DNA from: Balaenoptera acutorostrata | Lineage: Eukaryota > Chordata > Mammalia > Artiodactyla > Balaenopteridae | Length of the DNA: 64,000 nucleotides | NCBI RefSeq assembly: GCF_949987535.1 | Contig: NC_080081.1 | Coordinates: forward strand, 52,524,153-52,588,152 | Reading direction: 5' to 3' | In this document: positions 13,346 through 24,867 of the stretch, piece after piece | Layout of the letters: the number at the start of each line of letters is the position of its first letter | Position numbering within the stretch: the first letter of the stretch is position 1 | Made by a program: the position numbers and the translations under genes | Notes under the pieces: model-generated | What the model saw: the letters and a program-made list of their open reading frames with translations, nothing else | Told to the model about the DNA's origin: nothing | Database searches by the model: none

Positions 13346-13611
13346 TTTTTGGCTGTGTTGGGTCTTCGGTTCGTGCGAGGGCTTTCTCCAGTTGCGGCAA
13401 GCGGGGGCCACTCTTCATCGCGGTGCGCGGGCCTTTCTCTATCGCAGCCCCTCCCGTCGCGGGGCACAGGCTCCAGACGCGCAGGCTCAGCAATTGTGGC
13501 TCACGGGCCCAGCTGCTCCGTGGCATGTGGGATCTTCCCAGACCAGGGCTCGAACCCGTGTCCCCCGCATTAGCAGGCAGATTCTCAACCACTGCGCCAC
13601 CAGGGAAGCCC
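13275..13611 (-). mobile_element. CHR-type tRNA-derived SINE
   Basis: Read on the minus strand it starts GGGCTTCCCTGGTGGCGCAG, has the B box GGGTTCGAGCC, and ends in a (TAAA)n tail plus an A run (the T run at 13,275-13,290). A perfect 14-bp duplication, TGATATTCTCTTCT, flanks it at 13,261-13,274 and 13,612-13,625. The three overlapping plus-strand frames are translations of this SINE. Confidence 0.96.
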
Positions 13612-13959
13612 TGATATTCTCTTCTACTGGGAATATCGTGTGTTTACCAAACTCCTGGGGAAGAGATTTGTGTCATAGAATGCCTGCTAGAATTAGTCTA
13701 TGGGAATATATTTGCTTATTGCTGAATAATATTTTAGGAATGTAACCAAACATGCTATTAACAATATTAGGAGGAAGTTTGGGGCCAGGAAAGGAGGAAA
13801 ACTAAACAAAAATCTATACACACATGTGTGCATACACACATATATTTCTAAAGCCATGAACCATTTTCCTATAGTATTTTATATATTAGCCCAATTTCTA
13901 ATTCAGTTTGGGGTCATATTGTAGTTTCTCTTAATTTTTTTTTTTTAATTATTAAACTT

Positions 13960-14720
13960 GAATCAAATTGCTTGCCTATCCTCACTCATCATAGCCTCAG
14001 TTCTCATGTACTTTGCCTTCCTTTCAAGTATCATGCATGGTCCCACTGTGCTACAAGGTAAGTCCAGTACTCTATGTGTGCCCTAGATTCCATTTCTTGT
14101 TACCTATCCAAGGACATCAAGACATCACATTAACAATTTTTTGATCTCTCTTTTTCATTATCAATTTTGCCTTTTCCATCCATCAGCATGAAAACACACT
14201 GCTATGTTTGTGATTTTAAAGAACCAGGAGACAAACAGCAAAGGCAAAACTTCTCTGGACACCTCTACCTTCTTCAACTTCGGCCCCATTTCCCTGTTTT
14301 CAATTACAACAATAATCCTCAAAAGTATTTTTTTCTACTCACTTTATTCAATATTTCTTCTCGCCCTATCTTGACCTTTTGTAGTGATCTTCAAGATACT
14401 AAACCCCATGGTCAATTGTCAGTACTCTTCTTACTGAACTATCAGCAGCATTATTCTCTCTTTCTGAGAAATGTTCTCTGGTTCCCAGAACAGCTCATAT
14501 TCTTGGTTTTCCTCCTAGATTTCAGGCAGCTTTGTATTATTATCTTTTTGTCAATTCTTATCACCCAGGGTCCTTAAATTTGGGGTTCCTCTGTACTCAA
14601 AGATCTTCTCTTTTCTACATAGTGTTTGACTTGGTAATCTCTTCCTGGGTCATGGCTTAAACCACTAGTTGAACAACTAATATTTGTACATTTTTATCCC
14701 TAGTGTAGATTTCTCTTAGG
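13960..14720 (+). mobile_element. L2 LINE remnant with RT-derived sequence
   Basis: The stretch CATGGTCAATTGTCAGTACTC followed by CTATCAGCAGCATT and, further on, CTTGGTTTTCCTCCTAGATTTC and AAAGATCTTCTCTTTTCTA matches the RT coding region of L2 (CR1 clade; the family protein has LSAAFDTVDH and GVPQGSVLGPLLF in these places). The 136-codon frame at 14,167-14,577 is a decayed L2 translation, not a host gene. Confidence 0.6.
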
Positions 14721-15105
14721 TGCTGATTCCACAACCACAACAGAGTGAAAAAATACTGCTCATGGGTTAGGTAAAAAGACGACTAACCATTAACCACTGG
14801 ACATAATAAGAAGACTTGACGTGTGTTATTTTAGTGTACAGGTGGGGTTGAAATCCTGTGAAGAATAGATTCAACAGAAAACAGGAAGAAATAATTGGAG
14901 ACCGTAAGCACTGATAAATATTCCAAGGAAGTTTTTTATAAAGGGGAAGAGAGAAATGGGGTAATACCTGCAATAGAGGGTTTTATGTGGAGAAATATTA
15001 CAAGGCAATGGTCCTGGTGCATATGTAAAATTGTTAGATATTTTGACTTACTCAATTTGGGGGCTTTGTCAGATTTGGAGAACACATGAAAGTCAAAAGT
15101 AGAAG
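14721..15105. other. Single-copy sequence, nothing recognised
   Basis: Short overlapping frames on both strands, no domain, no splice-flanked exon. Confidence 0.4.
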
Positions 15106-15134
15106 ATATATGTATGTATATATATATGTATATA

Positions 15135-15191
<57 letters not shown>
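15106..15191. repeat. (TA)n / (TG)n microsatellite
   Basis: TATATG units, then five TG units, then more than 25 consecutive TA units. It is self-complementary and likely length-polymorphic. Confidence 0.95.
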
Positions 15192-15195
<4 letters not shown>

Positions 15196-17367
15196 CAACT
15201 AATTATATTTAAATTTTTCACAACCATTGACAAGAAATGATTTCCAGAAAGAATAATTTGATTTGCTTATATTAAGCAAGTATATCCTTGCTTAGCAGCT
15301 TTAAGTTTAATGGAATAAATGAGAATGATGAGACGAAAATATTATGCATCTACCATTTTTTTGTAAAACAATTTAAATCTGTGAAAAACTTATATAAAAT
15401 ATTCATCAAAAGTGGTCCAAGTTATACTTTAAAAATAATGCCAGTTCATTTCTACCTTGCTTTTCTTGAATGGTATATTTTATATATCTGTTATCACAGA
15501 TTTTAAAAATTCTATTAATTTCCCATCGTTTTTCTTCTCTTACCAAGATTTTAATGAATCCACATTTCCTTTAGATTTTTCCAAATGCCATCTTTTTATA
15601 TTTTTGTTAAAAAGTTGTATTTATTGTAAAATAGGCACATATGTGTTTTTAAAAACAGAATGTAATGCAGCAAATCATGATGGGCATGACATTCAGACTT
15701 TATAGGAATAAGAAGGAAAAGAGTGTAGAAGGCACTTTTATCCTCCATCTGCCCTTATAGTCACAATGACCAATTGTACAGTTTATCACATTTGAGAAAT
15801 TACTTTCACATATATAATCTTAATTGATCTTCCAAATAATTCAGTGAAAGAGATTTTAATCTCTATTTTGCAAATAACTATTTCAGTCCTCCTTTTAGTC
15901 ACAAGTTATTATATTTAGGATCAAATTCAAGTCTTTTCATCTTAGAGCTCTTTTTGCTAATATTGCTGATGATTAAACTTGGTCCTTATCTGGATTAGAA
16001 AGTTTAAAAGTCCTATTAATAAGAAGCTGTCATGGTTTTCCTTTTTTTTTTTTTTTCTTCCTTGTATTAACTGCTATATCTGATTCTGTATTCCTAAAAA
16101 TTCAAAAGAGTTCATGAGTGATTACAGAAAATGTGGATTTCACATAGGGCAAACCAGACACAAAGAGTTCTTCTGCTATTAACTTATCCAGAATCTTGCA
16201 ATAAGATAATCTAGACTTAATTTACTTTAAATTTGTTTCAACATGGATGTCACATTTAGGAGATAAACATACTTTTATTTTGAGGTAGTCTTTAGAAATA
16301 TCACGATATTTCAGGAAAAAAATGAATAAGCAAGGATTTTGAATAAAAAAATTAAATGCTGATTACAAACAATTGCAATGTTTTCCTACTTTTTTTGTTA
16401 AACAAAGAACTTTCTAAAGTCATCTGTAAGCTTACTTTAAGTGGCATGCCATCTTATACATGCCCGTATTTTTTGTAAAATCCAGTGTGTACTCTATCTA
16501 TAGAATCAATGCAATTTGGAAGCTTTTTAGTTTCAAAATGTTATCAATGCACAGATAAGTTAGTAAACGTTTTAGACATATTAAATTGGGATGTTAAGAA
16601 TAATTTTATTGACTTAGTGACAAGTAATCATTTCTTTATATTTCTACGTCTTGATTTCCATTATACAATGTCCACTGACACTTAACCAAAAACAGTACTA
16701 ATGACTTTTCACAGTGGACTAATTTTTTATTGTAAATCATCATAGTAATGTTTATGAATATTTCTGAATAGTAATAATTTTAGCTACTTAAAACTTTAAA
16801 AATGATTCTATATTTAAACAAACTTCCCTGGTCCCTATTCAATAAAGATAAGAAATCCAAAAGTGTATGATTTCAGAGCTCACTCAGAACATTAAATTTT
16901 ATATGAAATCATTAAAATTAATTATTCATAATTGAACCAGAAATGGAATATAGCAAATATCTTTTTTACTAAATCAGGTCAAGTCATCTTTTTTCATTAA
17001 AACTGATTGTTTAAAATTCAATGCACACAGTACTTTCTTCTAAAAATTATTCAAGAATTATGAAAATATAGAATTATTTCATTTTCATTATTGAATTATT
17101 CTGACCATCTGGGGAAAACAATCTTGGTCATGATCCCATGTTTCTGGAAACTATTTTCTTAATCGTTAACTATGGAGGCCTGGAGTAACTTGAATTATTA
17201 AAACATGAAGTGTTCTGAATCATGTACTAATAGTCTTAGTTTATTTAGAGAATAAATAAACCAATGTCATGTATACTTGTATAGTTGCTTCTGCTGCCTG
17301 ATATTTGTCTATTGCTAATTTTATAATACAAGGGAAGGGTATTCAACCTTTAATATGGAAAAAATTT
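15192..17367. other. Mostly unique AT-rich sequence; possible MIR relic near 15.8-15.97 kb
   Basis: At about 15,800-15,965 the order of motifs (a decayed TTTGCAAATAACTATTTCAG after a CAGTGAAAGAGATTTTAATC segment) resembles a reverse-strand MIR, with weak support. The rest shows no gene or recognisable young repeat. The last bases, 17,368-17,379, form the left copy of the duplication flanking the next element. Confidence 0.4.
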
Positions 17368-17380
17368 TATTCTTCATATA

Positions 17381-18304
17381 TTTTTTTTTACTCCCCCTAG
17401 CTTTATTGAGATATAATTGACATATAAGATTTTATAAGTTTAAGGTGCATGATGATTTGATGTATTTATATATTGCAAAATGATTACCACCATAGCATTA
17501 GCTAATACCTCCATCCCATCACAAAATTACCATTTGTTGTTTTTTTTTCACACACACACACCTGTATTTTATTTTTACAAGAGATAAATAAACTGACACC
17601 AAGCATTGTAAATGGATGACCACAACAAAAGCAACAATGATTGCAATTACCAAACACGAAACACACTCATACTATGTCATAATATTAACATTCAGTCCAG
17701 TAATCCTCCACTGTAACAGCTCCTTTACTTTGCAGTGAAAATTGATTTGTATATTTTTTGCCTCTGAGTCCTTGTGGGATTTTTTTTTTCTTTATTCAAA
17801 CAGAAAGTCACAAAAATTATAATCATCCTCATCAGTTCACTCAGTCCCAAGTAATTAATTTTTTTTTCATGTTGATCTTTTGTTAGCACTTTTATGAATT
17901 CATCAGTTTTCCATTAGAGTTCTGAAAATGCTTATTCATTCAGTTCAGCAGTATAGTCAGTTACCAGAAACCTGTACTTGTCAAGAGTCTTTTCCATGAA
18001 TTCCTTGAAGATGAAACCCTCTTATAGGAACATATTTGCAAAAGCATCAGAGTACACCCAGAACTCTCTGTAATGACAAAAGACTTAAAAATGCCCACGG
18101 TTAAAGATTTGATGAAAGTTCATAATAATGCAATTGACAAGGAAATTTAGTTATTTCTGAGATATACATTTTAAAGTAATAACTAGATTATGACTTACAA
18201 CATTATACCAGAACATATAAGATTTTTAGAAATTTCATGTAATGTCTGAAATATTTATATTAACATATTTCCATACAAATAACCCAAAGAAAGTTTAGCA
18301 TTAG
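17381..18304 (-). other. 3'-transduced segment carried by the L1
   Basis: On the transcript strand this starts after the L1's own degenerate tail (CAACCAAACAACCAAACA) and ends CTCAATAAAGCTAGGGGGAG followed by nine As. The AATAAA signal lies 16 bases before the A run, as expected for a genuine RNA 3' end. That last ~160 bp is itself the 3' end of an old L1M (17,390-17,540). The middle (about 17,560-18,300) is not recognised. It contains a second AATAAAG followed by ten As near 17,783-17,799, and a tract ending TTTTGTCATTACAG near 18,065 that resembles a splice acceptor. Function, if any, is unknown. Confidence 0.7.
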
Positions 18305-18522
18305 TTGTTTTTTTTGTTTGGTTGTTTGGTTGTTTTATACTGCAGGTTTTTATTAGTCATCAATTTTATACACATCAGTGTATACATGTCAATCCCAATC
18401 GCCCAATTCACCACACCACCATCCGCACCCCACTGTGGTTTTCCCCTTGGTGTCCATACGTTTGTTCTCTACCTCTGTGTCTCAACTTCTGCCCTGCAAA
18501 CCAGTTCATCTGTACAATTTTT

Positions 18523-21500
18523 CTAGGTTCCACATACATGCATTAATATATGATATTTGTTTTTCTCTTTCTGACTTACTTCACTCAGTATGACAGTCTC
18601 TAGATCCATCCACGTCTCAACAAATGACTCAGTTTCGTTCCTTTTTATGGCTGAGTAATATTCCATTGTATATATGTACCACAACTTCTTTATCCATTTG
18701 TCTGTCGATGGGCATTTAAGTTGCTTCCATGACCTGTCTATTGTAAATAGTGCTGCAATGAATATTCGGGTGCATGTGTCTTTTTGAATTACAGTTTTCT
18801 CTGGGTATATGCCCAGTAGAGGGATTGCTGGGTCGTATGGTAGTTATATTTTTAGTTTTTTAAGGAACCTCCATACTGTTCTTCATACTGGCTGTATCAA
18901 TTACATTCCCACCAACAGTGCAAGAGGGTTCCCTTTTCTCCACACCCTCTCCAGCATTTGTTGTTTGTAGGTTTTCTGATGATGCCCATTCTAACTGGCG
19001 TGAGGTGATACCTCATTGTGGTTTTGATTTGCATTTCTCTAATAAGTAGTGATTTTGAGCAGCTTTTCATGTGCTTCTTGGCCATCTGTATGTCTTCTTT
19101 GGAGAAATGTCTATTTAGGTCTTCTGCCCATTTTTGGATTGGGTTGTTTGTTTCTTTAATATTGAGCTGCATGAGCTGTTTATATATTTTGGAGATTAAT
19201 CCTTTGTCAGTTGATTCGTCTGTGAATATTTTCTCCCATTCTGAGGGTTGTCTTTTCGTCTTGTTTATGGTTTCCTTTGCTGTGCAAAAGCTTTGAGTTT
19301 CATTTGGTCCCATTTGTTTATTTTTGATTTTATTTCCATGACTCTAGGAGGTGGATCAAAAAAGATCTTGCTGTGATTTATGTCAAAGAGTATTCTTCCT
19401 ATGTTTTCCTCTAAGAGTTTTATAGTGTCCGGTCTTACATTTAGGTCTTGAATCCATTTTGAGTTTATTTTTTTGTAGGGTGTTAGGGAGTGTTCTAATT
19501 TCATTCTTTTACATGTAGCTGTCCAATTCTCCCAGCACCACTTGCTGAAGAGACTGCCTTTTCTCCATTGTATATATTTGCCTCCTTTGTCATAGATTAG
19601 TTGACCATAGGTGCATGGGTTTATCTCTGGGCTTTCTATCCTGTTCCATTGATCTGTGTTTCTGTTTTTGTGCCAGTACCATATTGTCTTGATTTCTTTA
19701 GCTTTGTAGTATAGTCTGAAGTCAGGGAGTCTGATTCCTCCAGCTCCATTTTTTTCCCTCAAGACTGCTTTGGCTATTTGGGGTCTTTTGTATCTCCATA
19801 CAAATTTTAAGATAATTTGTTCTAGTTCCATAAAAAATGCCATTGGTAATTTGATAGGGATTGCATTGAATCTGTAGATTGCTTTGGGTAGTATAGTCAT
19901 TTTCACAATATTGATTCTTCTAATCCAAGAACATGGTATACCTCTTTATCTGTTGGTATCATCTTTAATTTCTTTCATCAGTGTCTTAAAGTTTTCTGCA
20001 TACAGCTCTTTTGTCTTCCTAGGTAGGTTTATTCCTAGGTATTTTTTGCTTTATGTTGCAATGGTAAATGGAAGTGTTTCCACAATTTCTCTTTCAGATA
20101 CTTCATCATTACTGAAAAGGAATGCAAGAGATTTCTGTGCATTAATTTTGTATCCTGCAAATTTACCAAATTTATTGATTAGCTCTAGTAATTTTCTGGT
20201 GGCATTTTTAGGATTCTCTATGTATAGTATAATGTCATCTGCAAACAGTGACAGTTTTACTTCTTCTTTTCCAATTTGTATTCCTTTTATTTCTTTTTCT
20301 TCTCTGATTGCCGTGGCTAGGACTTCCAAAACTTTGTTGAATAATAGTGGTGAGAATGGACATCCTTGTCTCATTCCTGATCTTAGAGGAAATGCTTTCA
20401 GTTTTTCACCATTGAAAATGATGTTTGCTATGGGTTTGTTTTATATGGCCTTTAATATGTTGAAGTAGGTTCCCTCTATGCCCATTTTCTGGAGAGTTTT
20501 TATCATAAATGGGTGTTGCATTTTGTCCAAAGCTTTTTCTGCATCTATTGAGATGATCATATGGTTTTTATTCTTCAATTTGTTAATATGGTGTATCACA
20601 TTGATTGATTTGCGTGTATTGAAGGATCCTTGCATCCCTGGGGTAAATCCCACTTGATCATGGTGTATGATCCTTTTAATGTGTTGTTGGATTCTGTTTG
20701 CTAGTATTTTGTTGAGGATTTTTGCATCTATATTCATCAGTGATATTGGTCTGTAATTTTCTTTTTTTGTAGTATCTTTGTCTGGTTTTGGTATCAGGGT
20801 GATGGTGGCCTCATAGAATGAGTTTGGGAGTGTTTCCTCCTCTGCAATTTTTTGGAAGAGTTTGAGAAGGATGAGTGTTAGCTCTTCTCTAAATGTTTGA
20901 TAGAATTCACCTGTGAAGCCATCTGGTCCTGGACTTTTGTTTTTTAGAAGATTTTTAATCACAATTTCAATTTCATTACTTGTGATTGGTCTGTTCTTAT
21001 TTTCTGTTTCTTCCTGGTTCAGTCTTGGAAGGTTATACCTTTCTAAGAATTTTTCATTTCTTCCAGGTTGTCCATTTTATTGGCATAGAGTTGCTTGTAG
21101 TAGTCTATTAGGACGCTTTGTATTTCTGCGGTGTCTGTTGTAACTTCTCCTTTTCATTTCTGATTTTATTGATTTGAGCCCTCTCCCTCTTTTATCTTGA
21201 TGAGTCTGTCTAATGGTTTATCAATTTTGTTTATCTTCTCAAAGAACCAGCTTTTAGTTTTGTTGATCTTTGCTATTGTTTTCTTTGTTTCTATTTCATT
21301 TACTTCTGCTCTGATCTTCATGGTTTCTTTCCTTCTGCTAACTTTGGGTTTTGTCTGTTATTCTTTCTCTAGTTCCTTTAGGTCTTAGGTTAGATTTTTT
21401 ACTTGAGATTTTTCTTGTTTCTTCAGGTAGGCTTGTATAGCTATAAACTTCCCTCTTAGAACTGCTTTTCCTTCATCCCATAATTTTTGGATCATCGTGT

Positions 21501-22338
21501 TTTCATTGTCATTTGTCTTTAGGTATATTTTGATTTCCTCTTTGATTTCTTCAGTGATCTCTTGGTTTTTTATGTAAATATTGTTTAGCCTCCATGTGTT
21601 TGTGTTTTTTACATTTTTATGCCTGTAATTCAGTTCTAATCTCATAGTGTTGTAGTCAGAAAAGATGCATGATATGATTTCATTTTTCTTAAATTTACTG
21701 AGGCTTGATTTGTGACCCAAGACGTGATCTATCATGGAGTATGTTCCGTGTGCACTTGAGAAGAAAGTGTAATCTGCTGTTTTTGGATGAAATGTTGTAT
21801 ACATATCAATTAAATCTATCTGGTCTATTGTGTTATTTAAAGCTTCTGTTACCTTATTTATTTTCATTTTGGATGATCTGTCCATTGGTGTAAGTGAGGT
21901 GTTAAAGTCCCCCACTATTATTGTGTTACTGTCGATTTCCTCTTTTATAGCTGTTAGCAGTCGCCTTATGTATTAAGGTGCTCCTGTGTTGGGTGCATAT
22001 ATGTTTATAATAGTTATATCTTATTCTTGGATTGATCCCTTGATCATTATGTAGTGTCCTTCCTTGTCTCTTGTAACATTCTTTATTTTAAAGTCTATTT
22101 TACCTGATATGAGTATAGCTACTCCAGCTTTCTTTTCATTTTCATTTGCATGGAATATCTTTTTTCATCCCCTCACTTTCAGTCTGTATGTGTCCCTAGG
22201 CCTGAAGTGGGTCTCTTGTAGACAGCATATATATGGGTCTTGTTTTTGTATCCATTCATCAAGCCTGTGTCTTTTGGTTGCAGCATTTAATCCATTCATG
22301 TTTAAGGTAATTATCGATATGTATGTTCCTATGACCAC
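18523..22338 (-). pseudogene. L1 ORF2 pseudogene (endonuclease/RT)
   Basis: Minus-strand reading gives the whole ORF2 in pieces. The endonuclease C-half is at 21,915-21,385, with GDFN near its start and the catalytic-type motif MIDHVLGHKSS. The RT palm begins at 20,962-20,441 ([15 protein letters not shown], then [16 protein letters not shown]). It continues at 20,374-20,051 with the catalytic box LFADDIILY. The C-terminal region is at 19,906-18,897. The expected start codon at 22,336-22,338 is GTG instead of ATG, and several frameshifts and stops separate the pieces. Total length is close to the ~1,270 codons normal for L1. It cannot make a complete protein. Confidence 0.92.
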
Positions 22339-22396
22339 TTTCTTAATTGTTTTGGGTTTGTTTTTGTAGGTCCTTTTCTTCTCTTGTGTTTCCCAC

Positions 22397-23337
22397 TTAG
22401 AGAAGTTCTTTTAGCATTTGTTGAAGAGCTGGTTTGGTAGTGCTGAATTCTCTTAGCTTTTGCTTGTCTGGAAAGCTTTTGATTTCTCCATCGAATCTGA
22501 ATGAGATCCTTGCCGGGTAGAGCAATCTTGGCTGTAGGTTCTTCCCTTTCATCACTTTAAGTATATCATGCCACTCCCTTCTGGCCTGTAGAGTTTCTGC
22601 TGAGAAATCAGCTATTAACCTTTGGGTGTTCCCTTGTATGTCATTTGTCATTTTTCCCTTGATGTTTTCAATAATTTTTCTTTGTCTTTAATTTTTGCCA
22701 ATTTGATTACTATGTGTCTTGGCGTGTTTCTCCTTGGGTTTATCCTGTATGGGACTCGCTGAGCTTCCTGGACTTGGGTGGTTATTTCCTTTCCCATGTT
22801 AGGGAAGTTTTCGACTATAATCTCTTCAAATATTTTCTCTGGTCCTTTCTCTCTTTCTTCTCCTTTTGGGACCCCTATAATGTGACTGTTGTTGCGTTTA
22901 ATGTTGCCCCAGAGGTCTCTTAGGCTGTCTTCATTTCTTTTCATTCTTTCTTTCTTTATTCTGTTCCACAGCAGTGAATTCCACCATTCTGTCTTCCAGG
23001 TCACATATCTGTTCTTCTGCCTCAGTTATCTGCTCTTGATTACTTCTAGTGTAGCTTTCATTTCAGTTATTGTATTGTTCACCTCTGTTTGTTTGTTCTT
23101 TAGTTCTTCTAGGTCTTTGTTAAATATTTCTTGCATCTTCTCGATCTTTGCCTCCATTCTTATTCCAAGGTCCTGGATCATCTTCACTATCATTATTCTG
23201 AATTCTTTTTCTAGAAGGTTGCCTATCTCCACTTCATTTAGTTGTTTTTCTGGGGTTTTTCTTGTTCCTTCATCTGGTAAATAGCCCTCTGCCTTTTCAT
23301 CTTGTCTATATTTCTGTGAATGTTGTTTTTGTTCCAC
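22397..23337 (-). pseudogene. L1 ORF1 pseudogene (RNA-binding chaperone)
   Basis: ORF1 encodes the trimeric RNA-binding protein of the L1 particle. Three frames are visible in order. 23,337-23,026 is the N-terminal and coiled-coil part, with FNKDLEELKNKQ heptads. 23,004-22,648 is the RRM region, with DSLRDLWGNIKRNN, IIGVPKGEE, NFPNMGKEI and RVPYRINPRRNTPRHIVIKL. 22,651-22,397 is the C-terminal domain, with LSADFSAET-like and LLYPARISFRFDGEIKSF wording, ending QQMLKELL. A frame break after codon ~104 and another near 22,650 disable it. The ORF1-ORF2 spacer is about 58 bp, as in the other two copies. Confidence 0.92.
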
Positions 23338-24184
23338 AGGCTGCAGGATTGTAGTTCTTGCTTCTGCCCTCTGGTGGATGAGGCTATCTAAGAGGCTTGA
23401 TGAGAGGGACTGGTGGTGGGTAGAGCTGACTGTTCCTCTGGTGGGCAGAGCTTAGTAAAACTTTAATCCACTTTACTGTTTATAGATGGGGCTGGGTTCC
23501 CTCCCTGTTGGTTGTTTGGCCCGAGGCAACCCAACTTTGGAGCCTACCTGGGCTCCCTGGTGGTGCCAATGACAGACCCTGGGAGGGCCCACGCCAAGGA
23601 GCACCTCCCAGAACTTCTGTTGCCAGGGTCCTTTTCCACACAGTGAAACAGAGATACCCCCTGCCTCCGCAGGGGACCATCCAACACTAGCAGGTAGGTC
23701 TGGTTCTGTCTCCCCTGGGGTTACTGCTCCTTTCCCTGGGTCCTTATGTGCACACTACTTTGCGTGTGCCCTCCAAGAGTGGAGTCTCTGTTTCCCCCAG
23801 TCCTGTCAAAGTCCTGCAATCAATTCCCACTAGGCTTCAAAGTCTGATTCTCTAGGAATTCCTCCTCCTGTTGCCGGACCCCCAGGTTGGGAAGCCTGAC
23901 GTGGGCTCAGAACCTTCACTCCAGTGGGTGGACTTCTGTGGTACAAGTGTTCTCCAGTCTGTGAGTCACCCACCCAGCAGTTATGGGATTTGATTTTGCT
24001 GTGATTGAGCCCCCTACCATCTCATTGTGGCTTCTCCTTTGTCCTTGGATGTGGGGTATCTTTTTTGGTGAGTTCCAGTGTCTTCCTGTCGATGATTGTC
24101 CATCAGCTAGTTGTGACTCTGGTGTTCTCACAAGAGAGAGTGAGAGCACATCCTTCTACTCCGCCATCTTGATTCCTCCTCCTC
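23338..24184 (-). promoter_or_regulatory. L1 5' UTR / internal promoter region
   Basis: About 0.85 kb between the 5' end and ORF1, richer in G+C than the flanks. It is shorter than, and different in sequence from, the ~2.1-2.3 kb 5' UTRs of the L1s at 44-51 kb and 60-64 kb, except for the first ~25 bases. Predicted to be transcribed by RNA polymerase II from inside the element. The short frames here are not genes. Confidence 0.75.
24163..24171 (-). promoter_or_regulatory. CAAGATGGC, YY1-type site at L1 5' end
   Basis: On the minus strand CAAGATGGC lies about 14 bases from the element's first base. In human L1 the same core near the 5' end binds YY1 and sets the start of transcription; that role is inferred here from the matching position. 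Confidence 0.65.
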
Positions 24185-24196
24185 TATTCTTCATAT

Positions 24197-24854
24197 TGAT
24201 AATAGTTTTTTAGCTCAAATTTTAAATTGTAATATTCTCTTTCCTCTTCTCTAATTTCTGTTCACAGAATCTGTATGTCCCACCCAATGAATATTAAAGT
24301 AACCCATCCAGAAGGAAACTGAGTGTGGTATAACATACCACTTACATTGCACTTTATCTACTTTAGTTTCTTGCTTAATGTTCTATTAGGTCTAGTGTGA
24401 TGTGATTTTCCCAATGAAGGCACTTTTCTCCCTCTGCTTTTATTGCATCCTCAGTGCTCAGCACAGGGTCTGGTTCAGAAAAAATGCTCACATAAAATTT
24501 ATTATTAATGAATTAATACAAAGCAGGAAATAAAAGCATAGTTATACTTAAGGAGGTATTGATCAACCTCATTGGGAGAGGACTTGAAATGAAATCTTAC
24601 TTTCCAAATATTTTGCAAATAAATTTGTTGGGGAATTTGATTGTATTTATATAAAAAAGTAAAATTTAAATTGGGAAGTATTTTCATCTTTAGCAGAGCA
24701 TATGACATATCTCAAAATGTATGCTTTGCTTTCTTGTTCAGGTAAAAACAGTTTTAGAGATTTTTGAAAATGCATATGTAGGTGACATGCAAAACTGGTT
24801 CCTTTTCATTGATCGGAATCTAATAAGTAAATCAAAACAAAGTAATTAAAGAAA
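24197..24854. other. Single-copy sequence, nothing recognised
   Basis: AT-rich; the 24,505-24,708 reverse frame has no recognisable domain. Confidence 0.4.
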
Positions 24855-24867
24855 TAAACACACTTTT

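Larger units (their letters stand above)
17381..24184 (-). mobile_element. Complete L1 insertion with 3'-transduced flank
   Basis: Read on the minus strand, the unit starts at 24,184 with GAGGAGGAGGAATCAAGATG, the normal 5' end of this L1 type. It runs through 5' UTR, ORF1 and ORF2 to a short 3' UTR and A-rich tail near 18,305, and then continues for about 0.9 kb of non-L1 sequence to a second poly(A) at 17,381-17,389. TATTCTTCATAT occurs immediately outside both ends (17,368-17,379 and 24,185-24,196). This 12-bp duplication joins the L1 and the extra sequence into one insertion event. All ORFs are broken. The 3' UTR differs from that of the 44-kb and 1-kb L1s, so it belongs to another L1 lineage. 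Confidence 0.85.

Noticed and set aside
13392..13745. A 117-codon frame with a seemingly complex composition
   Set aside because: Translation of a reverse-strand CHR SINE; similar peptides come from the SINEs at 4.7 and 29.8 kb.
14167..14577. A 136-codon plus-strand frame that looked like a possible gene
   Set aside because: Underlying DNA matches the L2 reverse transcriptase region in order; no start context or splice sites.
19884..20468. A 194-codon plus-strand frame rich in Ser/Leu/Phe
   Set aside because: It is the reverse-strand shadow of the L1 ORF2 reverse transcriptase coding sequence.
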